Positions 1 to 9,600 of a stretch of DNA of 23,381 nucleotides are shown in pieces. The stretch spans positions 1 through 23,381 of the forward strand of contig CAYPCH010000056.1 in assembly GCA_964409165.1 (NCBI GenBank). Reading direction: 5' to 3'. Position numbers and translations under genes: made by a program. The notes beneath the pieces were generated by a model. That model made no database searches and was not told the DNA's origin. It was given only the letters and a program-made list of their open reading frames with translations. Position 1 is the stretch's first letter. Each line of letters begins with the position of its first letter. This stretch comes from CAYPCH01 sp964409165. Lineage in GTDB: Bacteria > Bacillota > Clostridia > Acetivibrionales > Acetivibrionaceae.

Positions 1-327
1 CAACAGTTTGGATTTGAGGATTTTCGGGTTCAAAGCCTTACATCTATCCGTGCCCTTAATACAATACTATCTCTTCTTATCGGACTTCTAGGTACTTTTG
101 CAGAGAAACACAATGATAGTATTTTAGTTTTTCATATAATAGAATGTTCAAAAAGAATTTTTAACACACCCAAGTTTATCTTCTATGCACTTGGCGATGG
201 TATTTTCAATATCTTAAAGAAAACTAAGGAAGGTATCCGATCATTCCTCGAAAAGACACCTCCATCACAGCAACTTGATATTTTCAAAGCCTTTAAGCTT
301 AAAGATCCCTCAGCTTTTTGGTTTTGA
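1..327 (+). CDS. Transposase C-terminus (IS4-like DDE family), partial at window edge
   Basis: The reading frame is open from base 1 to a TGA at 325-327 and gives 108 residues, so the gene begins outside the window. The translation starts QQFGFEDFRVQSLTSIRALN and continues with a hydrophobic stretch (LLIGLLGTF). This resembles the C-terminal end of IS4-type DDE transposases, where the last catalytic Glu lies upstream and so is not visible here. A 14-bp sequence, TGGGGAAACTCAAA (331-344), follows 3 bp after the stop and is a likely terminal inverted repeat, because its exact reverse complement recurs at 22422-22435. The family is assigned from general resemblance. Whether the full gene is intact cannot be seen. 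Confidence 0.6.
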   Translation, partial: QQFGFEDFRVQSLTSIRALNTILSLLIGLLGTFAEKHNDSILVFHIIECSKRIFNTPKFIFYALGDGIFNILKKTKEGIRSFLEKTPPSQQLDIFKAFKLKDPSAFWF

Positions 328-330
328 TTT

Positions 331-344
331 TGGGGAAACTCAAA
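331..344. repeat. Putative IS terminal inverted repeat (right end)
   Basis: TGGGGAAACTCAAA lies 3 bp downstream of the transposase stop. Its exact reverse complement occurs at 22422-22435. The position next to a transposase end fits an insertion-sequence terminus. No target-site duplication can be judged because the other end is outside the window. Confidence 0.5.
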
Positions 345-414
345 TTATTTATTTCTAAAGAAGCTACAATATATTATTGGAATCAATAAAATTAAAAATC
401 CCTATTGCACAAAT

Positions 415-449
415 AAAAAGCTTCGGGACATTGAGTCCCTAAGCTTTTT
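415..449. terminator. Palindromic hairpin, module 2 (bidirectional terminator-like)
   Basis: AAAAAGCTT pairs with AAGCTTTTT and GGGAC pairs with GTCCC, around a five-base loop ATTGA (TCAAT on the minus strand), with one C/T mismatch. The A-run on one side and T-run on the other make it terminator-like in both directions. It is a variant of the perfect 15-bp palindrome at 11986-12020. Confidence 0.6.
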
Positions 450-474
450 GCCGGATTTCCTTTCAGGAAATGGC
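450..474 (-). repeat. Palindromic hairpin, module 1
   Basis: On the minus strand this reads GCC-ATTTCC-TGAAA-GGAAAT-CC-GGC. It is an 8-9 bp hairpin with a CC bulge, followed directly by module 2. The same module 1-module 2 order, with module 1 identical in sequence, occurs on the plus strand at 11961-12020. Confidence 0.6.
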
Positions 475-480
475 ACTAAC

Positions 481-513
481 AAAACTGAATACTCATCGAG
501 GGTACTCAGTTTT
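481..513 (-). terminator. Terminator of the P-type ATPase gene (module 4 hairpin)
   Basis: On the minus strand, just past the ATPase stop, AAAACTGAGTACCC pairs with a GAGTATTCAGTTTT arm around the loop TCGAT, with one mismatch and one wobble. A short U-tract follows. It belongs to the same GAGTACC hairpin family as 3502-3528 and 12055-12081. Confidence 0.6.
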
Positions 514-524
514 GTTTATTTCGC

Positions 525-3260
525 TTATTGCAATCTTTTTATATGCTTGGAATTAACCCTAAAAAAGCTTGACAGAACAGGTCCTAGAACAGACAAACCT
601 CCTATAAGAATCCAATCATTATAAGACAGTGATACGGTCTTAAATATCCCTTGAAAAACAGGTATGTATACAACACCTATTATCATTATCAACGAACAAA
701 TCACAGACAAAACCAAGGGTATATTGTTAAATAGGGGTATCTCAAAAATACTCTTTCTTTCCGATTTACACTCAAACACATGTATCAGCTGAGTAATTAC
801 CAGTGTTACAAAAGCGCCTGTTCTTGCGGTATGAATATCAGCGGTAAAATGCAATATGCTTATAAATACTGCCAAGGTGCTAAAACCTATCAAAACGCCT
901 CTAAAAAGTATCAGGTTTAAAAGACCTTTGGAAAAAATGTTTTCTCCTGCTTCTCTAGGAGGTCTCATCATAATATCCTTTTCTGCGGGTTCAAGCCCTA
1001 ATGCTATTGCAGGAAGTCCGTCGGTAACCAGATTGACCCATAGAATCTGGATGGGTAAAAGCGGAAGCGGAAGTCCAATAAGCATTCCTATAAACATTGT
1101 AAGTACTTCCCCGATATTGCAGGACAGCATATATCTTATAAACTTTCTTATATTGTTGTATATGTTGCGTCCTTCCTCAACAGCAGCCACAATAGTGGCA
1201 AAATTGTCATCAAGCAGAATCATGGAAGATGCTTCCTTTGTAACATCAGTACCTGTCAGCCCCATTGCAACTCCTATATCCGCTTCTTTAACAGCCGGGG
1301 CATCATTGACCCCATCACCTGTCATTGCAACAATATGTCCTTGTTTCTTCAGAGCCTTCACTATCCGGAGTTTGTGTTTGGGTGATACCCTTGCATATAC
1401 TGATACTTTGCCCACTACCTCTCTCAAGCTTCTGTCATCCATTTGCTCAAGTTCTGAGCCTGTTATTATCCTGTCACCTTCTTGGGCAATAGTAAGCTCT
1501 TTTGCTATGGCACCTGCGGTTATCCTATGGTCTCCCGTTATCATAACCGTCTTTATGCCGGCAAGCTTACATTTTTGGACAGCTATCAAGGCTTCCTTTC
1601 TCGGAGGGTCTATCATCCCTATAAGACCCACAAAAACAAGGTCATTTTCAATACTTTGGGGTTTGTATATCTTGGAATCAAGTCTTCTGAATGCAACTGC
1701 CAACACCCTTAAAGCTCCTTTTGCCATATCATCATTGATTTTCAGTACTCTTTGTGCCTCATTTTTTGTAAGATCCACTATCCCACTCTCTGTATAAATC
1801 CTGTTGCACTTTTCAATAATTACATCGGGAGCGCCTTTTGCAAATACAAAGGTTTCTCCCTTTTTATTATCACATATGACTGACATACATTTTCTATCCG
1901 AGTCAAAAGGGACTTCATCTATCCTGAAATATTTCTCATTCAATTCTTCCTGAATTAAACCGCCTTTTGCCGCTGCAACCAAGAGAGCCGCTTCTGTGGC
2001 TTCTCCTCTAAGCTCCCATTTTTCCTGCCTTGAAAATATGGATTTGACCTTGTCAAAGGAATTTTGGCGCCTCTGCTTTGCTCTTGTCATTGAAGCGTTG
2101 TTACAGATAGCACTTATCTCAAGGGCAAACCTCAAACTCCCTTTACTCTCAGTGTTCACTTTTTTCGTATCTGATATAAATTCTCCTTCACTGCTTAAAG
2201 AACTTCCTGTCACCTCTGTAATGCTGTTACCTGAATAAATCTTCCTTACAGTCATTTTATTCTCTGTCAGAGTTCCTGTTTTATCGGAGCAAATGACACT
2301 TGCACACCCTAGCGTCTCAACCGCAGGAAGTTTTCTTATAAGTGCATTCCTCTTAAGCATTCTTTGAACTCCCAACGCAAGGGCAATAGTAACTATTGCA
2401 GGAAGCCCTTCAGGCACCGCTGCAACTGCCAGACTTATACCTGCAAGCAGCATCGTAAAAAGCTTCTCTCCTCTTAATATACCGGTAGCAGAAACTATTG
2501 CACAGATAACAAGACAGCCGTATACAATGAATTTACCAAGATGATTAAGTCTTTTTTGCAGAGGAGTTTCTTCACTTTCAATATTTTGTATCATGTCGGC
2601 TATTTTTCCCATTTCCGTGTTCATTCCGGTTGCACAGACAATTGCCTTAGCCCTTCCGCTAGTAATAATAGTGCCCATATACACGGAGCTGTCTTCATCT
2701 CCGATGCGGGAATTCTTTTTATTGTCAACTCCAACCCTCTTCTCTACCGGAACCGACTCACCTGTTAAAAGGGATTCGTCTGCCAAAAGGCTTAATGCTT
2801 CTACCAGCATTGCATCCGCTGGTGTTCTGTCACCTGCCTCCAATACTATCAAATCTCCAGGTACAATTCTTTCGGCCTGAATTTCAACAGTCACGCCGTC
2901 TCTTACAACCTTTGCTGTTGGTGCTGCAAGTCCTTTTAATGCCTCCATGGTTTTCTCTGTTCGGAATTCCTGAACAAAACCTAAAACCGCATTCATTGCA
3001 ACAATAGACATAATTGTAATTGCTTCGGTTATTTCCCCCATAAACAAGGAAACCAAAGTTGAAGCCAGTAGTATCAATACCATGAAATCTGTAAATTGAT
3101 CCAAAAGAATCTGAAATACGGAAATTTTCTTTTTCCCCGTCAAAGTATTAGGACCATGCTTCTCATATTCTTTTCTTGCTTCCTTTTCGCTCAGTCCGTC
3201 AAGGAACCTGCTTTTCTTATTGAAATTCTGAAGAATCGTTTCCTGAATACTCAAAACCAC
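525..3260 (-). CDS. Calcium-type P-type ATPase (P2, SERCA/PMR1-like)
   Basis: A 911-aa cation pump of the plasma membrane that should expel Ca2+ using ATP. Order of elements: N-terminal cation-ATPase domain; actuator TGES 166-169; M4 PEGLP 283-287; phosphorylation site D326-KTGT; nucleotide-binding KGAPD 475-479; TGD 575-577 and TGDGVND 647-653; then C-terminal membrane helices. Transport residues match SERCA: E284 (M4), N715 and E718 (M5), N743, T746 and D747 (M6). The M8 position equivalent to SERCA E908 is Q824, so one Ca2+ per cycle is plausible. The start is GTG, with AAAGGGG just upstream. The gene ends at the hairpin 481-513 and is separated from the upstream decarboxylase by a terminator, so it is probably transcribed alone. 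Mn2+ transport is an alternative. Confidence 0.9.
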   Translation of the reverse strand: MVLSIQETILQNFNKKSRFLDGLSEKEARKEYEKHGPNTLTGKKKISVFQILLDQFTDFMVLILLASTLVSLFMGEITEAITIMSIVAMNAVLGFVQEFRTEKTMEALKGLAAPTAKVVRDGVTVEIQAERIVPGDLIVLEAGDRTPADAMLVEALSLLADESLLTGESVPVEKRVGVDNKKNSRIGDEDSSVYMGTIITSGRAKAIVCATGMNTEMGKIADMIQNIESEETPLQKRLNHLGKFIVYGCLVICAIVSATGILRGEKLFTMLLAGISLAVAAVPEGLPAIVTIALALGVQRMLKRNALIRKLPAVETLGCASVICSDKTGTLTENKMTVRKIYSGNSITEVTGSSLSSEGEFISDTKKVNTESKGSLRFALEISAICNNASMTRAKQRRQNSFDKVKSIFSRQEKWELRGEATEAALLVAAAKGGLIQEELNEKYFRIDEVPFDSDRKCMSVICDNKKGETFVFAKGAPDVIIEKCNRIYTESGIVDLTKNEAQRVLKINDDMAKGALRVLAVAFRRLDSKIYKPQSIENDLVFVGLIGMIDPPRKEALIAVQKCKLAGIKTVMITGDHRITAGAIAKELTIAQEGDRIITGSELEQMDDRSLREVVGKVSVYARVSPKHKLRIVKALKKQGHIVAMTGDGVNDAPAVKEADIGVAMGLTGTDVTKEASSMILLDDNFATIVAAVEEGRNIYNNIRKFIRYMLSCNIGEVLTMFIGMLIGLPLPLLPIQILWVNLVTDGLPAIALGLEPAEKDIMMRPPREAGENIFSKGLLNLILFRGVLIGFSTLAVFISILHFTADIHTARTGAFVTLVITQLIHVFECKSERKSIFEIPLFNNIPLVLSVICSLIMIIGVVYIPVFQGIFKTVSLSYNDWILIGGLSVLGPVLSSFFRVNSKHIKRLQ

Positions 3261-3495
3261 CCACCCCTTTATTTGCGCCCTGTGTCAAAATTACGCCATA
3301 AGTAATAATTGCAACATCACTTTCACTTTTAACTTGTTCTATTTAGCATCAAGCAAACTCTATGCAAAATAGCAGCGAAAGTTATATTTTCACCAGCAAC
3401 AATCTTTTGATTTGTGTACATGGCTCATCACAATCCTATTTCTATTCAGATTTTTATTTAAATAGACCATTTTCATTTCACTCCAAGAGACCCAT
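3261..3495. other. ATPase upstream region, no gene seen
   Basis: This AT-rich stretch lies between the ATPase start and the 3496-3528 terminator. It should hold the ATPase promoter, but I see no convincing -35/-10 pair. At about 3472-3490 the minus strand carries CTCTTGGAGTGAAATGAAA, a 19-base sequence also found at 12028-12046 in the module 3 hairpin. Here its pairing partner is lost. A plus-strand ORF in this stretch lacks a ribosome binding site and is rejected. Confidence 0.5.
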
Positions 3496-3528
3496 AAAAA
3501 AATTGAGCACCCATCGAGGGTACTCAAT
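3496..3528 (-). terminator. Terminator downstream of the decarboxylase gene (module 4 hairpin)
   Basis: On the minus strand ATTGAGTACCC pairs with GGGTGCTCAAT, including one U-G wobble, around the loop TCGAT. A run of T's follows. The stem is fully paired only as minus-strand RNA, which supports its use as terminator for the leftward transcript ending at 3690. Confidence 0.7.
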
Positions 3529-3689
3529 ATATATAAAGAATATGTCATATAAAACTCAATTCAAAATACTGCGAATCTCTTCCATCAGCAATAAATTCTT
3601 TTTGTTTGCCCAATAACCGATATTATAAACATGAGCATTAATAATGATTTTCCCAGTCCCGCCTAAAACAATAACTTATATTTTATGCA

Positions 3690-5147
3690 TCAATCTGAGC
3701 CAAGAACCATTATTGAGTCAATGTATGGGTCGGCAGCACCTTGTAACTGACACCTTTGCTCTTTTAATATTTTAATATAATCCACTATCTCCTCGGTTAT
3801 TCTTTCACCCATACATATAACCGGTATGCCCGGCGGATAAGCCATAACCATTTCGCCTGAAATTTCCCCTACCGAACTCTCAAGGGGCACCTTCTTTTTC
3901 TGACTGTAAAACGCGTCTCTAGGCGAGACTATCATTTTAGGGTTCTGAGGTATATATACTGTCTTTGCATGTTCAATAACCTCTGTTTTTGACGCAATGT
4001 CCTTTAATGCATTAATAAGTGTTGCCATATTCTCTTCTTTATCACCTAAACTTACAATAGCCAGAATATTATTCATATCTGAAAGCTCAATCTGTATATT
4101 ATACTCTTTACGGAGTTTTGCTTCCATTTCATACCCTGTATATCCTAAACCGGAGACATTTATGCCGAGCTTGGTTTCGTCAAAATCAAAACAGCCCGGT
4201 GTGCCTACAATTTCTTTTCCAAACGCATAAAGTCCTTCAATTTTATTGATTTCATCCCTTGCCATCCTTGCAAGATTCAAAGCTTCTTCAAGCAGATTGC
4301 TTCCTTCTGTGGCAAGCTGTTTTCTGGCAATATCCAGAGAACACATCAAAAGATAAGATGCACTTGATGTGTAAGTCAAATTAAGTACTTGTTTTAGTTT
4401 TTCAGGCGCTACCATATTTCCCCTTAAAAGCAACACAGAGCTTTGAGTCATTGATCCGGCAGTTTTATGGATGCTCGCAGCACTCATATCTGCCCCAACC
4501 TCCATAGCAGTCAATGGGAAATCGTTATGAAAAGACATATGTGCACCGTGCGCCTCATCTACAAGAACCGTCATTTCATGCCTGTGTGCTATCCTCACGA
4601 GGGACTTCAGGTCAGATGCAGCGCCGTAATAAGTTGGATTTATAATAAAAACAGCCTTTGCATGTGGATTTTCTTTAATCGCCTTTTTCAGGCTTTCTTC
4701 CGTTATACCCATTGCAACACCCAGCCTATCGTTAATCTCTGGCTGAAGATACACCGGCATCGCCCCGCTGAGTATAATTCCTCCGATAGTGGACTTATGA
4801 GCATTTCTTGGAATTATAATCTTTTCGCCCGGTTCTACCGCGCTCATTATCATAGCCTGAACACCGGCAGTAGTTCCGTTTACCAAAAAAAAAGCATGCT
4901 CAGCTCCGAATGCCTGTGCCATAAGCTTCTCGGATTCATAAATAACTCCGGTAGGGTTATTTGCAAAATCCAGATCCTCCATGCCGTTTGCATCCATTTG
5001 AAGCGCCCGCTCACCTATATACTCTCTAAGCTCCTTAAGTCCTGCTCCCTTTTTATGACCAGGAACATGAAACGGTATTACATTGTTATCAACATAATTT
5101 TTAACTGCATCAAACAGTGGTGTTTTTAACTGATCCAACCTCGCCAA
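3690..5147 (-). CDS. speA: Orn/Lys/Arg decarboxylase, SpeA-like
   Basis: A 485-aa cytoplasmic PLP enzyme of the fold-type III-named Orn/Lys/Arg decarboxylase family (aspartate-aminotransferase fold), short form as in Bacillus subtilis SpeA (about 490 aa). It most likely makes agmatine from arginine for polyamine synthesis. Visible motifs are FHVPGHKKG near 26-34, the NGTTAGVQ phosphate-binding stretch near 90-97, the pyridine-nitrogen Asp in DEAHGAH (D197), and the Schiff-base lysine in SIHKTAGSMTQSS (K228), with a small C-terminal domain ending near residue 485. The start is TTG, chosen because a strong AAGGAGGG lies 7-8 bases upstream and no ATG fits. It lies 100 bp downstream of mgtC and may share its transcript. 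Lysine or ornithine as substrate cannot be excluded from sequence alone. Confidence 0.85.
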   Translation of the reverse strand: MARLDQLKTPLFDAVKNYVDNNVIPFHVPGHKKGAGLKELREYIGERALQMDANGMEDLDFANNPTGVIYESEKLMAQAFGAEHAFFLVNGTTAGVQAMIMSAVEPGEKIIIPRNAHKSTIGGIILSGAMPVYLQPEINDRLGVAMGITEESLKKAIKENPHAKAVFIINPTYYGAASDLKSLVRIAHRHEMTVLVDEAHGAHMSFHNDFPLTAMEVGADMSAASIHKTAGSMTQSSVLLLRGNMVAPEKLKQVLNLTYTSSASYLLMCSLDIARKQLATEGSNLLEEALNLARMARDEINKIEGLYAFGKEIVGTPGCFDFDETKLGINVSGLGYTGYEMEAKLRKEYNIQIELSDMNNILAIVSLGDKEENMATLINALKDIASKTEVIEHAKTVYIPQNPKMIVSPRDAFYSQKKKVPLESSVGEISGEMVMAYPPGIPVICMGERITEEIVDYIKILKEQRCQLQGAADPYIDSIMVLGSD

Positions 5148-5246
5148 TCTCTATCCCTCCTTATTACTTATTTATTATATTTTCTTTAAAAACAAATAAT
5201 AAACAAGTGAATTATAGGGGATAGAACTCAAAAAGTCAAATACTTT

Positions 5247-5939
5247 TTACTCTTCAAAAACTTTCTGTACGCCTTTTATTCCCTGAAGGTCGCCTATTAC
5301 ATCTTGCCTTGACGAAGTACCGGGTATCTTGAGTAAAAATCGGATTGATACCTCTTCTTCATCATCTTCAGTTGCAAAATTAATCTTTTTTATTGTTATA
5401 TTGTGCTTTCCAAGTATGGTGCCTATAGCTCCTATTTGACCTGGTAAATTCTGTGCTTTGATATGAAGAACACTTAAGCGGTCTTTCTTAGTAAAATACT
5501 TTTCAAGTTTTTTAAGAACAATCAATGTTATATATATAATTATTGCAGCAAAAAGAGCACCTTCATAAAACCCTATGCCTGCAGCAATTCCAACACAAGA
5601 CACTGCCCAAAGACTGGCTGCTGTTGTTAGCCCGCGCACACTTGCTCCTTCACGTATTATTGTCCCTGCTCCTAAAAAACCTATTCCGCTTATGACTTGT
5701 GCTCCAAGACGTGCTGGATCAATATTGGTCTGATATCTATACTTTTCGAAAATATACTCTGAGGTAACCATTACAAGAGCAGCGCCTACGCAAACCAGAA
5801 TATGTGTCCTGAATCCCGCAGGCCTGTTTGTGTTTTCCCTTTCATAACCGATTATTCCTCCAAGAACACAGGCAAGTATCAGTCTAAATAATACAATAAT
5901 ATAAAAATTACTATAAAAAATACTAAAGAGATTATTCAT
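5247..5939 (-). CDS. MgtC/SapB family membrane protein
   Basis: About 230 aa. The N-terminal 150 residues are hydrophobic with the MgtC-family signatures GGIIGYERE, RPAGFRTHILVCVGAAL, ARLGAQVISGIGFLGAGTI and VRGLTTAASLW, giving four or five membrane segments. The C-terminal 75 residues form a soluble ACT-like domain (IKAQNLPGQIGAIGTILGKHNI). Homologues are tied to Mg2+ limitation, and Salmonella MgtC acts on the F-ATPase. The role here is unproved. A GTG three codons upstream (5948) is possible, but GGAG at 5946-5949 overlaps it and lies 8 bases before the ATG at 5939, so the ATG is preferred. It is 103 bp downstream of the 105-aa gene and 100 bp upstream of the decarboxylase gene, with no obvious terminator in either gap. 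Confidence 0.85.
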   Translation of the reverse strand: MNNLFSIFYSNFYIIVLFRLILACVLGGIIGYERENTNRPAGFRTHILVCVGAALVMVTSEYIFEKYRYQTNIDPARLGAQVISGIGFLGAGTIIREGASVRGLTTAASLWAVSCVGIAAGIGFYEGALFAAIIIYITLIVLKKLEKYFTKKDRLSVLHIKAQNLPGQIGAIGTILGKHNITIKKINFATEDDEEEVSIRFLLKIPGTSSRQDVIGDLQGIKGVQKVFEE

Positions 5940-6041
5940 GATTTTCACTCCATAAACCGGTCTTTAAGTATTTGTTTCTCAATCTTTTCAATATTATTAA
6001 AAATTGTTGCAAATTAATCGCACCTGCTCAATGAAGTAAGG

Positions 6042-6359
6042 TTAAGAGGTGCTCAAGGAATCTATTCCTCTTTGTGTCTTTTTATCTTCTGTTTCCTTGC
6101 AACAGCCTTCACCTTCAGAAATACGCGATTCTAAATTTGAAGCATCAAAAATCTTTTTGGTAATAATTTCTTTCATAACTTCTATGTCTTCTTCAATTTC
6201 AAAATTTTTCTTAATCTCATTTAATAAGGATATGTCAGATAGGTTTGCCATGTCAATATCCATACAGCTGTCCTGGTTGCACAATCTAAACATAGCTTTA
6301 TATTCATAATGATCCTCGGTAATGTTCAAATTAACAATCTTAAGATCTTTACTCAACAT
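6042..6359 (-). CDS. Small acidic cytoplasmic protein, not recognised
   Basis: A 105-aa protein that I do not recognise. It has no signal peptide or membrane segment. The first 45 residues alternate like a small beta domain (LKIVNLNITEDHYEYKAMF, then CNQDSCMDIDMANL). A charged helical stretch NEIKKNFEIEEDIEVMKEII follows, and the tail holds adjacent cysteines (GEGCCKET). The four cysteines (CNQDSC and CC) could bind metal, which is only a guess. A G-rich ribosome binding site (GGGGGGG, then AAAAT) precedes the ATG. It is the first gene of a possible leftward transcript with mgtC and speA. An ORF on the opposite strand (6049-6309) is its shadow. Confidence 0.6.
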   Translation of the reverse strand: MLSKDLKIVNLNITEDHYEYKAMFRLCNQDSCMDIDMANLSDISLLNEIKKNFEIEEDIEVMKEIITKKIFDASNLESRISEGEGCCKETEDKKTQRGIDSLSTS

Positions 6360-6436
6360 ATTTTCCCCCCCAATTCACTTAATTTGTCCATAGTTCTATT
6401 TTCTTTATCGACAGATGCATTTTTTATCTTACCCAT

Positions 6437-6475
6437 TTTGAATACACCATAAACAAAATCTTTATTGCATTCAAT
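6437..6475 (+). repeat. Decayed copy of the GCGAT dyad element
   Basis: TTGAA near 6438, followed by AAAATCTTTATTGCATTCAA (6455-6474), matches the right half of the dyad at 6612-6647, with one change in the GCGAT arm and a diverged left half. It lies between the divergent 105-aa gene and the macroglobulin gene. Confidence 0.5.
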
Positions 6476-6611
6476 ATAAAAAGGGTAAAATTAATTTTTT
6501 TAAGAAATATATGGAACATTTTTTCTTTTATTTAAGTCTAATTTCTTATATAATATAAATATGCAAATAAGCATTATAATGACTCTATAATCTATTACAT
6601 TAAGCAGACTA

Positions 6612-6647
6612 ATTGAAGAGCGATGTAAAATCTTTATCGCATTCAAT
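6612..6647 (+). promoter_or_regulatory. GCGAT dyad element upstream of the macroglobulin gene
   Basis: The inverted repeat reads ATTGAA-ga-GCGAT-N11-ATCGC-a-TTCAAT. It ends about 20 bases before the ribosome binding site of the 6683 gene. A near-identical copy sits at 16721-16756, upstream of the GH26 gene, and homology extends on both sides (CATTAAG before, TATTAA/AAATTT after). It could be an operator, a leader hairpin or a dispersed repeat. Confidence 0.5.
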
Positions 6648-6682
6648 ACATTAATAAATTTAAAAAAAGGGGGAATGAAATT

Positions 6683-9600
6683 ATGTTAAGAAGAGCAGCC
6701 ACCAGTCTGGTTATTTTATCAATGCTGGTAACATTTCTGACATCAGGTTATTCTTTTGGGGCAGACGCATATCCAAGAAACGGTTTTCACCTTTCTGTAT
6801 TGGAGTCCGACTCAACGGGGATAGCAGTTGACACCGAGTTTATTCTTGAAACCCAACAGAATTTCACATTAAGTGAGGTAAGGCAATCTTTTTCAATTGA
6901 TGGAGAACCTGCACCTCTGATTGAAGAAATGGACAAAAACCTATTTAGTATTAATCTTTCAAGGCCTCTTTTAGAAAACAGCATTTATACTTTCCGCATG
7001 AAAACAGACATTGAAACCACCTGGGTGTTTCAGACACGAACCTCATTTAAGATTATCAGCTCACTTCCTTCTGACAAATCAGTAAATGTACCTTTAAATT
7101 CAGGTATAGAAATAAACTTCAGCCATGAAAACTTTAGCAACATTGAAGATTTTTTTGAAATCACTCCACATGTTGAAGGAAGATTTGAGGTTCATAAAAA
7201 AACAGCAGTATTTGTACCCGACAGGCTTAAAGAAGCAACATTATATATCATAAAAATTAATAAGGGCATTAAAATCAATAACACCGACAGAACCATAGAA
7301 GATGATTATGTTTTTTCCTTTGAAACTGAAACTCTGACTCCTTCTAGTAACGAGCCGTATATTTCCATGAATTATCAGAGTTACATTTATGATTTTACTT
7401 CTTCCGAAAAACCTGAAGCTACCTTAAATTATTATACATACAATAGAAGCAACAACTCTTACACTACTCCTATGATTTCACTTCATTCTGAGGTTTATGC
7501 CTTCAGGGATTTTGATTCTTTTTTTGAAGCAATTGAAAATAAAAGTTCAGTTCCTTCCTGGGCAAACTTAAGTCATTCTAAAAACCTGGTTTCTGTAGAA
7601 AAACTGGACAAGGTACTGGAATTTGACCAGATAATAAATGAAAACAAACAATATAGTGGAAGTGCAATAATCACAGTTCCTCAAAACCTTCCTGTCGGAT
7701 ATTATGTTCTTGAAAGTACTTGGCAGGACTTCAGACTTCAGACATTTTTACAAATTACAAATAACGGTATTTACATTACAAAGAGCACTACTAAAACCAT
7801 CGTATGGCTGAATGATCTCGAATCACAAGCACCAATTAAAGGAGCAAATATACGCTTCACAGACAGTGAAGGCTCATTTTATTCCGATTCGGAGGGTGTG
7901 GCTGTCTTTGATACTCCAGTTAAAGCGAAATCAGATACAGCATATTGGTATTATAGCAGAGAATATTTGATTATAACACCACCCGACGGCAAACCATCTA
8001 TACTTGACTGCGTTTCATATAATCAAAGAACCTTGGACTGTTACTGGGATTACTTCTTTACAGACCGGAACATGTACAAGCCCGACGATACAGTCAATAT
8101 ATGGGGTTTTATAAAAAACAGGTATGATGACGAAAAAATAAACTATCTGACGCTTGAAATAAATCAAGGATACTCAAGTAGCGGTATTCCCATATTAAAA
8201 CAAAACATTGACGTTAAAAACGGTTTTTTTGAATCTGCCGTAAATCTTCCAAATCTTACCCAAGGATACTATTATCTTACCCTTAAAAAGGATGATACTG
8301 TTGTAGTAAATAGCTATATAAGAGTATCTGACTATATTAAACCCTCTTATAAAATGGATATTACCAAAGGTAAAGAAGCCTTTTTCCTAGGTGAGGATGT
8401 GGATTTCAAAGTTAATACTGCTTTCTTTGAAGGAACTGGCGTACCCAACTTGAAAGTCAATTACACAATCACCAATTCTTCTCCCAATAAAAGCCTCATA
8501 AGCAGTGAAAGCTCAACAGACGCTCTGGGAAATTTAAATCTCAAGTACACACCTTCATTTTCAGAAACTGCGCAAGGAGAGCAGTATGTCAGCATAAGTG
8601 CTCGTGCATTGCTTCCTGAAAGCGGACAAATACAAGCCAATAACAGAGCAAGGGTTTTTGTAAATGACATCAGCGTTAAGGCTCTTGGTGAAATCATAAA
8701 TGGAAAGGGAACTATAAATGCAAAGGCAAATAAAATAGTTCTTGATCGTTTAAACGACGGAACTGCCAAAAGTAGCACGGACTATCTCGGTGCTCCTGTC
8801 AATGGCAAGGAGTTTAAATGTACAGTATACAAAAACACTTGGAGAAGGCACGAAAACGGCACATACTATGATTATATCAGCAAACTGACTTATAAAAGAT
8901 ACCGCTATGAACTGGTCTCCACTCCTGTACAGTATTTTTCAATGATTTCATCCGCGGACGGCAATGCTTCCTACGTATTTGATGCCCCTAAAATTGAAGA
9001 CACCTACTATTCTGCGGAAATAACCTGTGTTGATGATAATGGCAGAAATATGCTTTTCAAGGTTTATCTTGGAGAAAAACTCGAATATTCAACATATGAG
9101 AGCAGCAGCTACCGTCTTGAAAGCGAAAAATATGAATATGGGCTGGGTGAAACAGTTGAGCTTGACTTGAAATATGGAAAAGATCCTCTGCCTAAAGGAA
9201 AGTATCTATATATAAGAGCTCAAAACGGAATATTTGAGCACACAACATCAGATTACTCTCATTACTCCTACAGGTTTGACGAAAGGGACATTCCGCAAGC
9301 TGAAGTAAGAGCAGTATATTTCAGCGGAAAAGGCTATGCATCGGCAGGTAGAAATATAATCTATAAGTCATCTGAAAGACAGCTCTTTATAGAAGCAAAG
9401 GCAGACATGGATACATACAAGCCCGGAGATACTGCTTCCATACTACTTAGTGTAAAAGATATAAGCGGAAGACCTGTAAAAGCATCTGTCAATGTGAGCA
9501 TTGTTGACGAAGCTTTCTTCAAACTTTCTCAACAGAACGTTGATACTTTGGCATATCTTTATAATTATGTGAATTCAGGGCTATATTTTGAAGGGCGCTC

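Larger units (their letters stand above)
6360..6682. other. Divergent intergenic region upstream of the macroglobulin gene
   Basis: This 323-bp AT-rich region separates the leftward 105-aa gene from the rightward macroglobulin gene. It contains two TATAAT-like boxes near 6575 and 6586 without a convincing -35, one decayed and one intact copy of the GCGAT dyad, and a ribosome binding site (AAAAAAAGGGGG) about 10 bases before the ATG at 6683. No further gene is seen. Confidence 0.5.

Noticed and set aside
415..513. Possible riboswitch (several hairpins in a row)
   Set aside because: I could not match it to any conserved riboswitch core I know, and it lies after, not before, the adjacent genes. 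Repeated terminator modules explain it better.
856..1797. 313-codon open frame on the plus strand
   Set aside because: It lies wholly antisense to the P-type ATPase, whose motifs are complete. The translation is low in charged residues and resembles no family, and there is no ribosome binding site.
3362..3616. 84-codon open frame between the decarboxylase and ATPase genes
   Set aside because: It runs through the module 4 terminator and module 3 core and has no ribosome binding site. The sequence is better explained as non-coding repeats.
4467..5129. 220-codon open frame antisense to the decarboxylase gene
   Set aside because: The decarboxylase has all its PLP motifs. This frame is rich in Cys, His and Tyr, as expected from a complement shadow.
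6570..6595. Strong sigma-A promoter for the macroglobulin gene
   Set aside because: Two TATAAT-like boxes are present, but neither has a recognisable -35 at the right distance in this very AT-rich stretch, so I did not call a promoter.
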